From the NCBI GenBank assembly GCA_902168105.1, contig CABHOY010000026.1:62001-126000 (forward strand): DNA of 64,000 nt, given 5' to 3'. Under the pieces are notes generated by a model, which was not told where the DNA came from, did not search any database, and saw nothing but the letters and a program-made list of their open reading frames with translations. A program made the position numbers and the translations under genes. Origin of the DNA: an uncultured Flavihumibacter sp. (GTDB lineage: Bacteria; Bacteroidota; Bacteroidia; Chitinophagales; Chitinophagaceae). Positions 43,179 to 51,381 of the stretch are shown one piece after another. Within the stretch, counting starts at the first letter, position 1; each line of letters opens with the position of its first letter.

Positions 43179-44597
43179 ATGGACCATCTTATCGTAATTA
43201 TCTTTGCATTGATCGCTTGTGCCGCCCTGGCAGCGGTCATAAAGGTTGTCAGCAAAAGCCACCAGTTAAAGACGGGCAATGCCATCCTGGAAACACAATT
43301 GTCGGCTGTTAACCAGACTGCCGGCGCTTTACGGCAGGAGCTGCAGGCGAAACAATCCCTTATAGACGAACTCAATACCCGGTTGCAGATATTGCAGGAG
43401 GAAAGTATCCGTATAGAAAGTAACGGCGAGGCCCGTTTCAGGGAAATGGAGAATCGCCTGCGGGAACAGCAGGAGTTTATAGACCAGTCCAACGAGAAGC
43501 TGAAGGATGCTTTTAATGCATTATCGGCGGAAGCATTGAAACACAACAATTCTTCTTTTGTGGCCCTCGCAAAATCCACCCTGGAAACACAGATGACGGA
43601 TGCAAAGGGCGACCTGGAAAAAAGGCAGCAGGCTATTGATGCAATGGTGAAGCCCTTGTCCGAAAGCCTGCACCGGTTTGATGAAAATATGCGCCAGCTG
43701 GAAAGTAACCGCCAGCAGCAATACGGCCAGATCAACCAGTTTATCCTGGGCGTACAGCAAAGTACCGAAAAGCTGCAGAAGGAAACCCATAGTCTTGTCA
43801 GCGCGCTGAAAACTTCTCACATACGCGGCCGTTACGGAGAAATTGCCCTGCGCAGGGTGGTGGAGTTTGCGGGTATGACGGAACACTGTGATTTCAGTGA
43901 ACAGGTGTCGGTGAACTCAGAAGAAGGTGTGCTGCGGCCGGATATGATCATCCGTTTACCGGAAGGGAAGACGATCGTGGTCGATTCCAAAGTGCCTTTA
44001 AGTGCGTATATGCGGGCGTTTGAGACGGAAGACGAGGAAGAGCGCAGGGTATTACTGAACCAGCACGCGGCGGCCGTTAAGGACCATCTTAAGAAGCTCA
44101 GTGCCAAAGCTTACTGGAGCCAGTGGAATGATTCGCCCGATTATGTGATCCTGTACATGCAGATAGAATCTTCATTCGGGGCGGCATTACAGGCAGAACC
44201 GGCATTGATCGAAGAGGGTATCCGTAACCGGGTGGTATTTGCCACGCCGACTACGCTGATCACCTTACTGCGTACCGTGGGTTTTGTATGGCAGCAACTG
44301 CACGTGGCAGCCAACATTGAAGAGATCAGGAATGCCGGTATTGAACTGTATAACCGTACGAACGTGTTAGTGAGACACTTCACGAATATGGGAGGCAGTC
44401 TGAAAATGGCTGTTAGTCATTATAACGATGCTGTGGCATCCATGGAAAGCCGCTTTATTCCACAGGCACGGAAATTGTACAATCTTGGCCCTGCGCTGAA
44501 GCAGACTTTGCCGGAGACAAAACCAGTGGAGACGAGTATACGGCAGCTGGGCGTGCAGATGGACGAGTTGCTGCCGGGCGAAGAAGGGGGAACCTAA
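43179..44597 (+). CDS. rmuC: DNA recombination protein RmuC
   Basis: 472 residues from the ATG at 43179; an upstream TTG adds four. N-terminal membrane anchor (LIVIIFALIACAALAAVIKV), a long coiled coil (about 25-210), and the C-terminal RmuC domain of the restriction-nuclease fold (SHIRGRYGEIALRRVVEFAG, PDMIIRLPEGKTIVVDSKVP, where Asp and Lys fit the nuclease core, and EAEPALIEEGIRNRVVFATP). In E. coli RmuC limits inversions at short inverted repeats. It is followed by a basic-secretory-protein gene, an unrelated neighbour. Confidence 0.92.
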   Translation: MDHLIVIIFALIACAALAAVIKVVSKSHQLKTGNAILETQLSAVNQTAGALRQELQAKQSLIDELNTRLQILQEESIRIESNGEARFREMENRLREQQEFIDQSNEKLKDAFNALSAEALKHNNSSFVALAKSTLETQMTDAKGDLEKRQQAIDAMVKPLSESLHRFDENMRQLESNRQQQYGQINQFILGVQQSTEKLQKETHSLVSALKTSHIRGRYGEIALRRVVEFAGMTEHCDFSEQVSVNSEEGVLRPDMIIRLPEGKTIVVDSKVPLSAYMRAFETEDEEERRVLLNQHAAAVKDHLKKLSAKAYWSQWNDSPDYVILYMQIESSFGAALQAEPALIEEGIRNRVVFATPTTLITLLRTVGFVWQQLHVAANIEEIRNAGIELYNRTNVLVRHFTNMGGSLKMAVSHYNDAVASMESRFIPQARKLYNLGPALKQTLPETKPVETSIRQLGVQMDELLPGEEGGT

Positions 44598-44660
44598 GTG
44601 AAGCAATATTGATTATTTTGTGCCTGATTTATATTGTTTTAAACAACAACCACGTAATTA

Positions 44661-45356
44661 ATGGTCTACTCAATTCAAGGTCTGAAAAGAACTGTGGGCA
44701 TGTTATGCCTGTCCTTTTGTACATTGCCGGCGTTAACGTATGCACAGCAGCAACAGGAAACGATCACCCGGAACGGTTATACGCTGGAGTATACGAATAA
44801 GTCGTCCGATTTCGATACTGCGGTGGGAAGACGCCTGATAGAGGCGTTCTTTAAGGTTTATCCGCAGGAAGCTGCCCGGTATAACAGGAAGACGGCTAAA
44901 AAGGTAGGTTTCGTAATTGATCCTGCTTATGACGGTGTGGCGGCTACCAGCGGAGATGTGATCGTATTTAATCCTGCCTGGTTCCGTTCCCATCCAGGTG
45001 ATATTGATGTGGTGACACATGAAGCCATGCACGTCGTACAGGCGTATCCTAATGGTTCCGGGCCCGGATGGATCACCGAAGGCATCGCCGATTATGTGCG
45101 GTATGTTTTTGGTGTGGATAATGCGGGCGCGAAATGGGCTTTACCTGCTTTTAACCCGAAACAGCACTATACCAATAGCTACCGGATCACCGCCCGTTTC
45201 TTTGTGTGGGTGGAAAAGAGCAAGAATAAGGACTTTGTGAAGAAGCTGGATGCCGCAATGCGTGGCAAAAAATACACACCTGCGATCTGGAAGAAACTGA
45301 CCGGTAGTACACTGGAAGAACTATGGAATGAATATGCCGCTAATCCGGCTATCTGA
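44661..45356 (+). CDS. Secreted basic secretory protein (BSP) family metallopeptidase-like
   Basis: 231 residues. Signal peptide ends ALTYAQ. The body matches the plant basic secretory protein/PF04450 family: TVEYTNKS-like start (TLEYTNKSSDFDTAVGRRLI), VVTHEAMHVVQAYPNG with zincin HExxH (His120-Glu121-His124) and GWITEGIADYVRYVFG supplying the downstream Glu140. It is predicted to be a zinc-dependent peptidase outside the cytoplasm; plant members are defence-related. Substrate unknown. No partner in the operon. Confidence 0.85.
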   Translation: MVYSIQGLKRTVGMLCLSFCTLPALTYAQQQQETITRNGYTLEYTNKSSDFDTAVGRRLIEAFFKVYPQEAARYNRKTAKKVGFVIDPAYDGVAATSGDVIVFNPAWFRSHPGDIDVVTHEAMHVVQAYPNGSGPGWITEGIADYVRYVFGVDNAGAKWALPAFNPKQHYTNSYRITARFFVWVEKSKNKDFVKKLDAAMRGKKYTPAIWKKLTGSTLEELWNEYAANPAI

Positions 45357-45380
45357 TACATCATAAGATAACGATTGAGG

Positions 45381-48300
45381 ATGAAAGCTACTTTTAAAAG
45401 AAATCTGCTGATTGGATTTGGACTGTCACTGTTATTGTTAGTAGTGAGCTCCGTCGCCTCCTTTTTTAGTATCCGTAATCTCCTGCAAAGCGCCTATTGG
45501 GTAGATCATACCAATGTGGTGATCCTGAAGCTTGAAAGTACGCTGTCCTATATGAAAGACGCGGAAACCGGCCAGCGGGGCTACCTGCTTACCGGAGATG
45601 AGGACTTCCTTGAACCGTACAGGGGGGCTGCCGACAGCATACAGGCTAATATTAAAGCTATAAAGGTACTTACAGGAGACAATGCCGAGCAGCAGGAGGA
45701 AATAGAAATGCTGCGATCCTTACTGGTACGCCGTCAGGCTTTACTGGAAAAATCAATCAATGCGCGCAAAGCGGGGCAGGCGATCAGTTTTGACACCCTG
45801 CAAAGCGGACGGTCGATCATGAGAGATGCCCGGGAAATGGTTGGCAGAATGGAAGACCGGGAGAAGAAATTACTGTCGGTCCGTACAGAGAACCTGAACC
45901 GTATAGCAGGTTATACCCCCTTTCTTATTGTAATAGCGGCGTTGTTAGCTTTACTGATCACTTCTGTTTTTTATATCCGTGTAAAACGCGATTATGACGA
46001 ACGTACAAAGTTGCAGGGAGAACTTGAGCAAAAAGACAGGGAGGTAAACCGGCGTATAGACATCATCAGGGGAATAGCCGAGAAGATCTCTGCAGGCGAC
46101 TACAGTATCCGGGTGAATGATGAAGAGAAGGATGGGTTGGGAATTGTATCGCTTTCCCTGAACAAAATGGCCATGTCCCTGGATAGATCCTTTAATCAGC
46201 TGGCCGACAAAGAATGGCATCAAACGGGCGTGGCCGGATTGAATAACAAGATGATGGGCGAAAAGGATGTGCAGACCCTTACCAGCCACATTATTGACTT
46301 CCTTACGGAGTATACGTCCAGCCAGGTAGGCGTACTATATTTGGCCACCTCTGATAATACACTGGAACTGACAGGCAGTTTCGCCTTTGTACCGGCTGAA
46401 AACCGCCGTGTTATACCGATAGGACAAGGATTGGCCGGCCAGTGCGCCGCCAGTGGTAAAACGATGCTGCTGAAAGATATTACTCCCGATCATATCACTG
46501 TCAGTTATGCGGCAGGAGAGATCCGCCCGGTGAACATTGTGGCCGTACCTATCCTGTATGAAGGATACGTGAAGGGTGTGATGGAATTCGCTTCCCTGGT
46601 ACGGTATACTTCCAACGATCTGGCGTTCCTGGAAGCAGTAAGCCATAATGTGGGGATTGCTATTACGACGGCAGAAAACCGTCGCAGGGTACAGGAGCTG
46701 CTGGAAGAGACACAGGCACAATCGGAAGAATTACAGGTGCAGCACGGAGAACTGGAGAACATCAATACTGAACTGGAAGCCCAGGCACAGAAACTTCAGG
46801 CTTCGGAAGAGGAACTGCGTGTACAGCAGGAAGAACTGCAACAGGCTAACCAGGAGCTGGAAGAACGTTCCCGCCTGCTGGAAGACCGTAACCAGGTGAT
46901 CGTGGAACGCAACCTGGAAATACAGAAGAAGGCGGAAGAACTGGAAGTAAGTACGAAATATAAATCGGAGTTCCTGGCGAATATGTCGCATGAACTACGT
47001 ACGCCGCTGAACTCCATCCTGTTGCTCAGCAGGCTGATGGCGGAGAATAATGATAAGAACCTGAACCCCGACCAGGTAGAATCGGCCCAGGTGATCCAGA
47101 GCTCCGGCAAAGGGTTGCTGAACCTGATAGATGAGATCCTGGACCTTTCCAAGATAGAAGCCGGTAAAATGGACCTGGAATTTGCTCACGTGCCTGTACA
47201 TGAGATCTGTGCAGACATGGAAGGCTTGTTCGCACCGATTGCCCGCGAAAAGAACCTGGCGTTAAATGTAGATATACAGGCAGACGCGCCGGCGCTGATA
47301 GAAACGGATAAGATGCGGCTGGAACAGATCCTCAAAAATCTGCTGTCCAACGCCCTCAAATTCACCGCAAGGGGATCAGTGACCCTGAAGGTAGCAACAG
47401 TGCCTGAACAGCCTCAAATGGTGCGCTTTAGTGTGAAGGATACGGGTATAGGTATACCGGCAGACAAACAGCAGATCGTCTTTGAGGCATTCCAGCAGGC
47501 GGATGGCTCTACCCGCCGCAAATATGGCGGGACGGGACTGGGACTGTCCATTAGCCGGGAACTGGCAAAACTGCTGGGCGGAGAGATCCGCCTGGAGAGT
47601 GAGCCAGGGGATGGCAGTGAGTTCATTGTAACGATCCCTGTTCATCCGCAGGAAGAAAAAGAGCAGACCGCGCCGGCGACCCAGCAACAGGCGGAAGATG
47701 TGTGGAAGGACGCGCTGAGATCAAGAGACAAAAACGATGATTATATCGCTACGGAAATACCGGATGAGATACCGGACGACCGCTACGATCTGAAAGCAAA
47801 TGATAAGGTGATCCTCATTGTGGAGGATGATACGAAATATGCTGCAACACTGCTTGAGTTTACGCGTAAGCGTGGTTACAAAGGTATTGTGGCAGTACGC
47901 GGGGACCAGGGCATTGAAATGGCGCAGCGTTACAAACCGGTGGCTATCCTGCTGGATATTGTATTGCCGGTGCAGAGCGGCTGGCAGGTGATGGATGCAC
48001 TTAAATCCAATCCGGCTACCCGTCCTATTCCGGTGCATATTATCTCTTCCCTGGAAGCGAAGCGGGAAAGTTTGCAGAAAGGGGCGGTGGACTTCATCAA
48101 TAAGCCATTGGCGCTTGATCAGATGCCACGGATCTTCCAGCAGCTGGAAGAGGCCCTGACCAGGAATCCGAAGAAAGTGCTGATCGTAGAAGAGAATGCC
48201 AAACATGCGCAGGCGCTGGCTTACTTCCTGGAGAACTTCCACGTCAGTACGGAGATCACCGGTAATATCGGCAGCAGTGTAACGGCGCTGCAGAAAAAAG

Positions 48301-48980
48301 ATGTGAACTGTGTGATCCTGGATATGGGCGTGCCTGACCAGCATGCGTATGAGACGCTGGAAACTGTGAAAAGTAATCCCGGACTGGAAAACCTGCCGAT
48401 CATCATCTTCACGGGAAAGAACCTTTCCCGTGCGGAGGAGAACCGCATCCGTCAGTATGCCGACTCTATCGTGATCAAGACTGCGCATTCCTATCAGCGT
48501 ATGCTGGACGAAGTGGCGTTGTTCCTGCACCTGGTAGAGGAAAAAACGGATAACAAACCGTCCCGCAAGCAACAGGCGCCGCTGAAAGAAGTGTTGCAGG
48601 GCAAAACGGTGCTGATAGCGGATGACGACGTACGTAACATCTTCTCCCTCACGAAGGCGCTGGAACAGCATAAAATGAATATCATATCGGCGCTGGATGG
48701 CAAGGAAGCTTTCCAGCAGCTGGAAAATAATCCGAAGGTGGATATTGTGCTGATGGATATGATGATGCCTGAAATGGACGGTTATGAGACCATTAAACTG
48801 ATCAGGGATACGCCTAAACACAAATACCTGCCTATACTGGCGGTAACGGCCAAAACGATGTTGGGCGACCGTGAAAAATGTATCAGGGCGGGGGCGTCTG
48901 ACTATATCTCCAAACCGGTGGATATAGACCAGCTGGTGTCGTTATTACGTGTGTGGCTGTATGATAATAACAGAAGTTGA
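45381..48980 (+). CDS. CHASE3-HAMP-GAF hybrid histidine kinase with three receivers
   Basis: 1199 residues from the ATG at 45381. TM1 about 10-30; CHASE3 about 38-175 (LKLESTLSYMKDAETGQRGY); TM2 about 178-200; HAMP about 205-265; GAF about 290-435; Q/E-rich coiled coil about 435-525 (LQVQHGELENINTELEAQ); HisKA with His about 537 in LANMSHELRTPLNSILLL; HATPase; then three receivers with LLDIVLPVQSG, VILDMGVPDQ and LMDMMMPEMDG. The middle receiver is the least canonical. It resembles kinases seen in developmental or stress networks. The next gene encodes a stand-alone receiver. Confidence 0.93.
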   Translation: MKATFKRNLLIGFGLSLLLLVVSSVASFFSIRNLLQSAYWVDHTNVVILKLESTLSYMKDAETGQRGYLLTGDEDFLEPYRGAADSIQANIKAIKVLTGDNAEQQEEIEMLRSLLVRRQALLEKSINARKAGQAISFDTLQSGRSIMRDAREMVGRMEDREKKLLSVRTENLNRIAGYTPFLIVIAALLALLITSVFYIRVKRDYDERTKLQGELEQKDREVNRRIDIIRGIAEKISAGDYSIRVNDEEKDGLGIVSLSLNKMAMSLDRSFNQLADKEWHQTGVAGLNNKMMGEKDVQTLTSHIIDFLTEYTSSQVGVLYLATSDNTLELTGSFAFVPAENRRVIPIGQGLAGQCAASGKTMLLKDITPDHITVSYAAGEIRPVNIVAVPILYEGYVKGVMEFASLVRYTSNDLAFLEAVSHNVGIAITTAENRRRVQELLEETQAQSEELQVQHGELENINTELEAQAQKLQASEEELRVQQEELQQANQELEERSRLLEDRNQVIVERNLEIQKKAEELEVSTKYKSEFLANMSHELRTPLNSILLLSRLMAENNDKNLNPDQVESAQVIQSSGKGLLNLIDEILDLSKIEAGKMDLEFAHVPVHEICADMEGLFAPIAREKNLALNVDIQADAPALIETDKMRLEQILKNLLSNALKFTARGSVTLKVATVPEQPQMVRFSVKDTGIGIPADKQQIVFEAFQQADGSTRRKYGGTGLGLSISRELAKLLGGEIRLESEPGDGSEFIVTIPVHPQEEKEQTAPATQQQAEDVWKDALRSRDKNDDYIATEIPDEIPDDRYDLKANDKVILIVEDDTKYAATLLEFTRKRGYKGIVAVRGDQGIEMAQRYKPVAILLDIVLPVQSGWQVMDALKSNPATRPIPVHIISSLEAKRESLQKGAVDFINKPLALDQMPRIFQQLEEALTRNPKKVLIVEENAKHAQALAYFLENFHVSTEITGNIGSSVTALQKKDVNCVILDMGVPDQHAYETLETVKSNPGLENLPIIIFTGKNLSRAEENRIRQYADSIVIKTAHSYQRMLDEVALFLHLVEEKTDNKPSRKQQAPLKEVLQGKTVLIADDDVRNIFSLTKALEQHKMNIISALDGKEAFQQLENNPKVDIVLMDMMMPEMDGYETIKLIRDTPKHKYLPILAVTAKTMLGDREKCIRAGASDYISKPVDIDQLVSLLRVWLYDNNRS

Positions 48981-49008
48981 GCATTAAAAAGACCAAGAAT
49001 ATAAAGCG

Positions 49009-49389
49009 ATGGGATCTTCCGCTAAAAAAGTGCTGATCATTGACGACGATAACAGGAATATCTATGCGTTACGCATGGTGTTGAAAGCGAAGGGTTTTGA
49101 ATGTATGACGGCAAGTGACGCACAAACCGGCCTGCAGTTGCTGACCGAACAACCTGATATCGGCGTGGTCCTGATGGATATGATGATGCCGGAAATGGAT
49201 GGCTATGAGGCGATCGCACGTCTCAGGGAAAACCCTTCCCTGGACCATATCCCTGTTATTGCGGTAACGGCGCAGGCGATGGTGGGGGACAGGGAAAAGT
49301 GCCTGGCAGCAGGAGCGGCCGCCTATGTACCAAAGCCGATAGATCAGGATGTATTACTGGATCTTCTGAAAAATGAATTCCATATGTAA
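49009..49389 (+). CDS. Single-domain response regulator
   Basis: 126 residues, receiver only. IIDDDNRN pocket (10-17), Asp57 in VVLMDMMMPEMDGYEAI, and AAAYVPKPIDQ. Very similar to the third receiver of the upstream kinase, suggesting a duplication. It starts 28 bp after the kinase stop, so it is probably co-transcribed and receives phosphate from it. Confidence 0.92.
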   Translation: MGSSAKKVLIIDDDNRNIYALRMVLKAKGFECMTASDAQTGLQLLTEQPDIGVVLMDMMMPEMDGYEAIARLRENPSLDHIPVIAVTAQAMVGDREKCLAAGAAAYVPKPIDQDVLLDLLKNEFHM

Positions 49390-49436
49390 TGAACCAAATA
49401 TTAAGTATCTTCCACCTGTGAATGAAAGTGTAATAT

Positions 49437-49512
49437 ATACGTGTTAACATGTAATTAACGCTTTTGCGCTGCGGGAAAACGGATATTTACGTTAACAACT
49501 GTTAACACGTAT
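49437..49512. promoter_or_regulatory. GTTAAC-containing inverted repeat upstream of the sigma gene
   Basis: ATACGTGTTAACA (49437-49449) and its exact reverse complement TGTTAACACGTAT (49500-49512) are separated by 50 bp. A third GTTAAC lies at 49491-49496. The second arm ends 15 bp before the sigma gene ATG at 49528. Likely an operator or a site allowing looping or pairing. Confidence 0.5.
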
Positions 49513-49527
49513 CCCAAAACAACTCGT

Positions 49528-50049
49528 ATGCGGCACATGGATGATTCGGAAATGCTTCTTGCGCTTAAAGAGGGTGAGATAAAAGCTTATCAATACTTCT
49601 TCATGAAATATTATAAGCCGCTCTGCTTAAAAGCGCGTATGATGTTGAACAACATGGAAGAGGCGGAGCAGCTGGTGCGGCACGTTTTTGTGCAGGTTTG
49701 GGAAGAGAAGTTATATTTGGAAATAGAACATTCGGTTGGAGGATATTTTTACAGGATGGTTCATAACAGTTGTGTCAACATTCTGAAGAAAGGACAATCC
49801 AATAACCGGTTATCAAACGATCCGGGGTTCTTACTGATGCAGCAGGTTGTATTACCTTTACCCGGGTTCCTGATGCAATATAAGAGACTGCTGACGTTGG
49901 AGCGCAATGGAGAAGGTATAAGTTTATCAATGTTATCGGACAAAAGATATCCGCAATACTTATCATCTATACTGAAAAAAGGTATTAAGGTATTGAAAAG
50001 CACATGCAAAGCAGTCCTGAAAGCCCTGATGTTTGAGATAAGACCATGA
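49528..50049 (+). CDS. ECF sigma-70 factor with degenerate region 4
   Basis: 173 residues. Region 2 is well formed (LKEGEIKAYQYFFMKYYKPL, AEQLVRHVFVQVWEEKLY, YFYRMVHNSCVNILKK). Region 4 keeps only the outline: ERNGEGISLSMLSDKRYPQY then LSSILKKGIKVLKSTCKAVL, lacking the usual LSYKEIAEELGIS-type turn. Such factors in Bacteroidota are regulated by a FecR anti-sigma and a TonB-linked receptor, all present here. The gene is followed by fecR after about 52 bp. Promoter recognition may be altered or lost. Confidence 0.75.
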   Translation: MRHMDDSEMLLALKEGEIKAYQYFFMKYYKPLCLKARMMLNNMEEAEQLVRHVFVQVWEEKLYLEIEHSVGGYFYRMVHNSCVNILKKGQSNNRLSNDPGFLLMQQVVLPLPGFLMQYKRLLTLERNGEGISLSMLSDKRYPQYLSSILKKGIKVLKSTCKAVLKALMFEIRP

Positions 50050-50101
50050 ATGCCGACGAAAGCCTATAGCCCGTAATGAGTAAGAACTATGTTTTTCCCA
50101 C

Positions 50102-51328
50102 ATGAGTTACAATGAGGAACATATCTTTCAGTTAATACTGGAAAAGTTAAGTGGCGATATCAGCGACGAAGACAACCAGTACCTTGAGCAGGCTGCCCGG
50201 GAGGATCCTAATGTCCGCCGATGCCTGGAGGAACTGGAAGGCGCGCGCGATGTAGCCGGCCCCGATTTCATGAACGATCTGCATAATGAAAGGGCCTGGA
50301 GCAGCGTGTTGTCCCTGTTACATTCCGATCAGGAGAAAAAATCAGACCTGTCAGCAGCTGCTGCCGGGAAAGAAACAATGGTGATCGGCAGACATGATAT
50401 ATCTTCCGCAAGATCCCCACGGAGCAAGTGGTGGCTGGCAGCCGCTGTCACCCTGTTGATAGCCGCCAGCGGATACTGGCTGCTGGGAGGAAGATCTGCC
50501 ACCAACAATGATAATACCCTCGCTATACATTCGGACGGAATACCTGTATGGGGAGATATGAAGTTATTGCTGGATAGTGGAGATACCATCCGGCTGTCTG
50601 GAAACGCCGGTACTGATATTCATACCAAAGCCGCTCTTTTACACCCGGGAGCCGGCTCGCTTGCATTTACTGCAGGACAATTACAGAAAGGCTGGAATAC
50701 GATCTTTGTACCCACCGGAAAAGACTATAAGGTCGTATTATCCGATGGGTCTATTGTCCATCTGAACGCATTTTCAAGTTTGCGCTTCCCTTTTTCATTC
50801 GATGGCAAAACCCGGGAGGTGTATCTTGACGGGGAAGCCTATTTTGATATAGCCACCAATGCCAGCCAACCATTCATCGTACATACGGCCGAAACATCTG
50901 TTAAAGTATTAGGTACCTCATTCAACATCAATGCGTATTCGGATTCCCTTGTAGTAACGTCTCTGGTATCCGGTAGCGTTATAACAGACGTTAAAGAGAG
51001 TGAAAGCGTTATCCTGAAACCCGGCATGGAATCCATTTACCGGAAAGGCTACAGCCAGCAACTTAGTAATTTTGATGAAACGGTTACACTGGCGTGGCGT
51101 AAAGGAGAATATGCTTATTATAATAAACCGCTGGGAACCCTGGACGCCGTACTTTTTCATTGGTACGGAAAGCAATTATTGTTTGAAGATCCGCTGCTGG
51201 CAAATAAAATGCTAACTGGTGTAATAGAACGGAACCAACCTGTGACGGACTTCCTGGAAAGCCTTGATAAAACATCCGGTATAACCTATCGTATTACGGA
51301 TGATAAGATATATCTTAGATCAAAATAA
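50102..51328 (+). CDS. FecR-family anti-sigma factor
   Basis: 408 residues. Cytoplasmic N-terminal region about 1-105; one transmembrane helix about 109-129 (KWWLAAAVTLLIAASGYWLL); FecR domain about 190-290 (VVLSDGSIVHLNAFSSLRFP, then YLDGEAYFDIATNASQPFIV and LGTSFNINAYSD); C-terminal DUF4974-type domain to 408. It would transmit a signal from the SusC-like receptor to the sigma factor. Third element of a sigma/FecR/SusC/SusD cassette. Confidence 0.92.
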   Translation: MSYNEEHIFQLILEKLSGDISDEDNQYLEQAAREDPNVRRCLEELEGARDVAGPDFMNDLHNERAWSSVLSLLHSDQEKKSDLSAAAAGKETMVIGRHDISSARSPRSKWWLAAAVTLLIAASGYWLLGGRSATNNDNTLAIHSDGIPVWGDMKLLLDSGDTIRLSGNAGTDIHTKAALLHPGAGSLAFTAGQLQKGWNTIFVPTGKDYKVVLSDGSIVHLNAFSSLRFPFSFDGKTREVYLDGEAYFDIATNASQPFIVHTAETSVKVLGTSFNINAYSDSLVVTSLVSGSVITDVKESESVILKPGMESIYRKGYSQQLSNFDETVTLAWRKGEYAYYNKPLGTLDAVLFHWYGKQLLFEDPLLANKMLTGVIERNQPVTDFLESLDKTSGITYRITDDKIYLRSK

Positions 51329-51381
51329 AGCCACATTTTGTTAGAAAGCCAACTATGATATACGTACCATAAATTAAAGAA

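Noticed and set aside
47721..48821. A 366-codon open frame antisense to the CHASE3 hybrid kinase.
   Set aside because: The sense strand carries clear receiver domains with normal motifs; the antisense translation is histidine-rich, has no motif or start context, and is a codon-bias shadow.
49437..49512. GTTAAC repeats taken as attachment or integration sites.
   Set aside because: No integrase or element boundary is visible; a regulatory site fits better.
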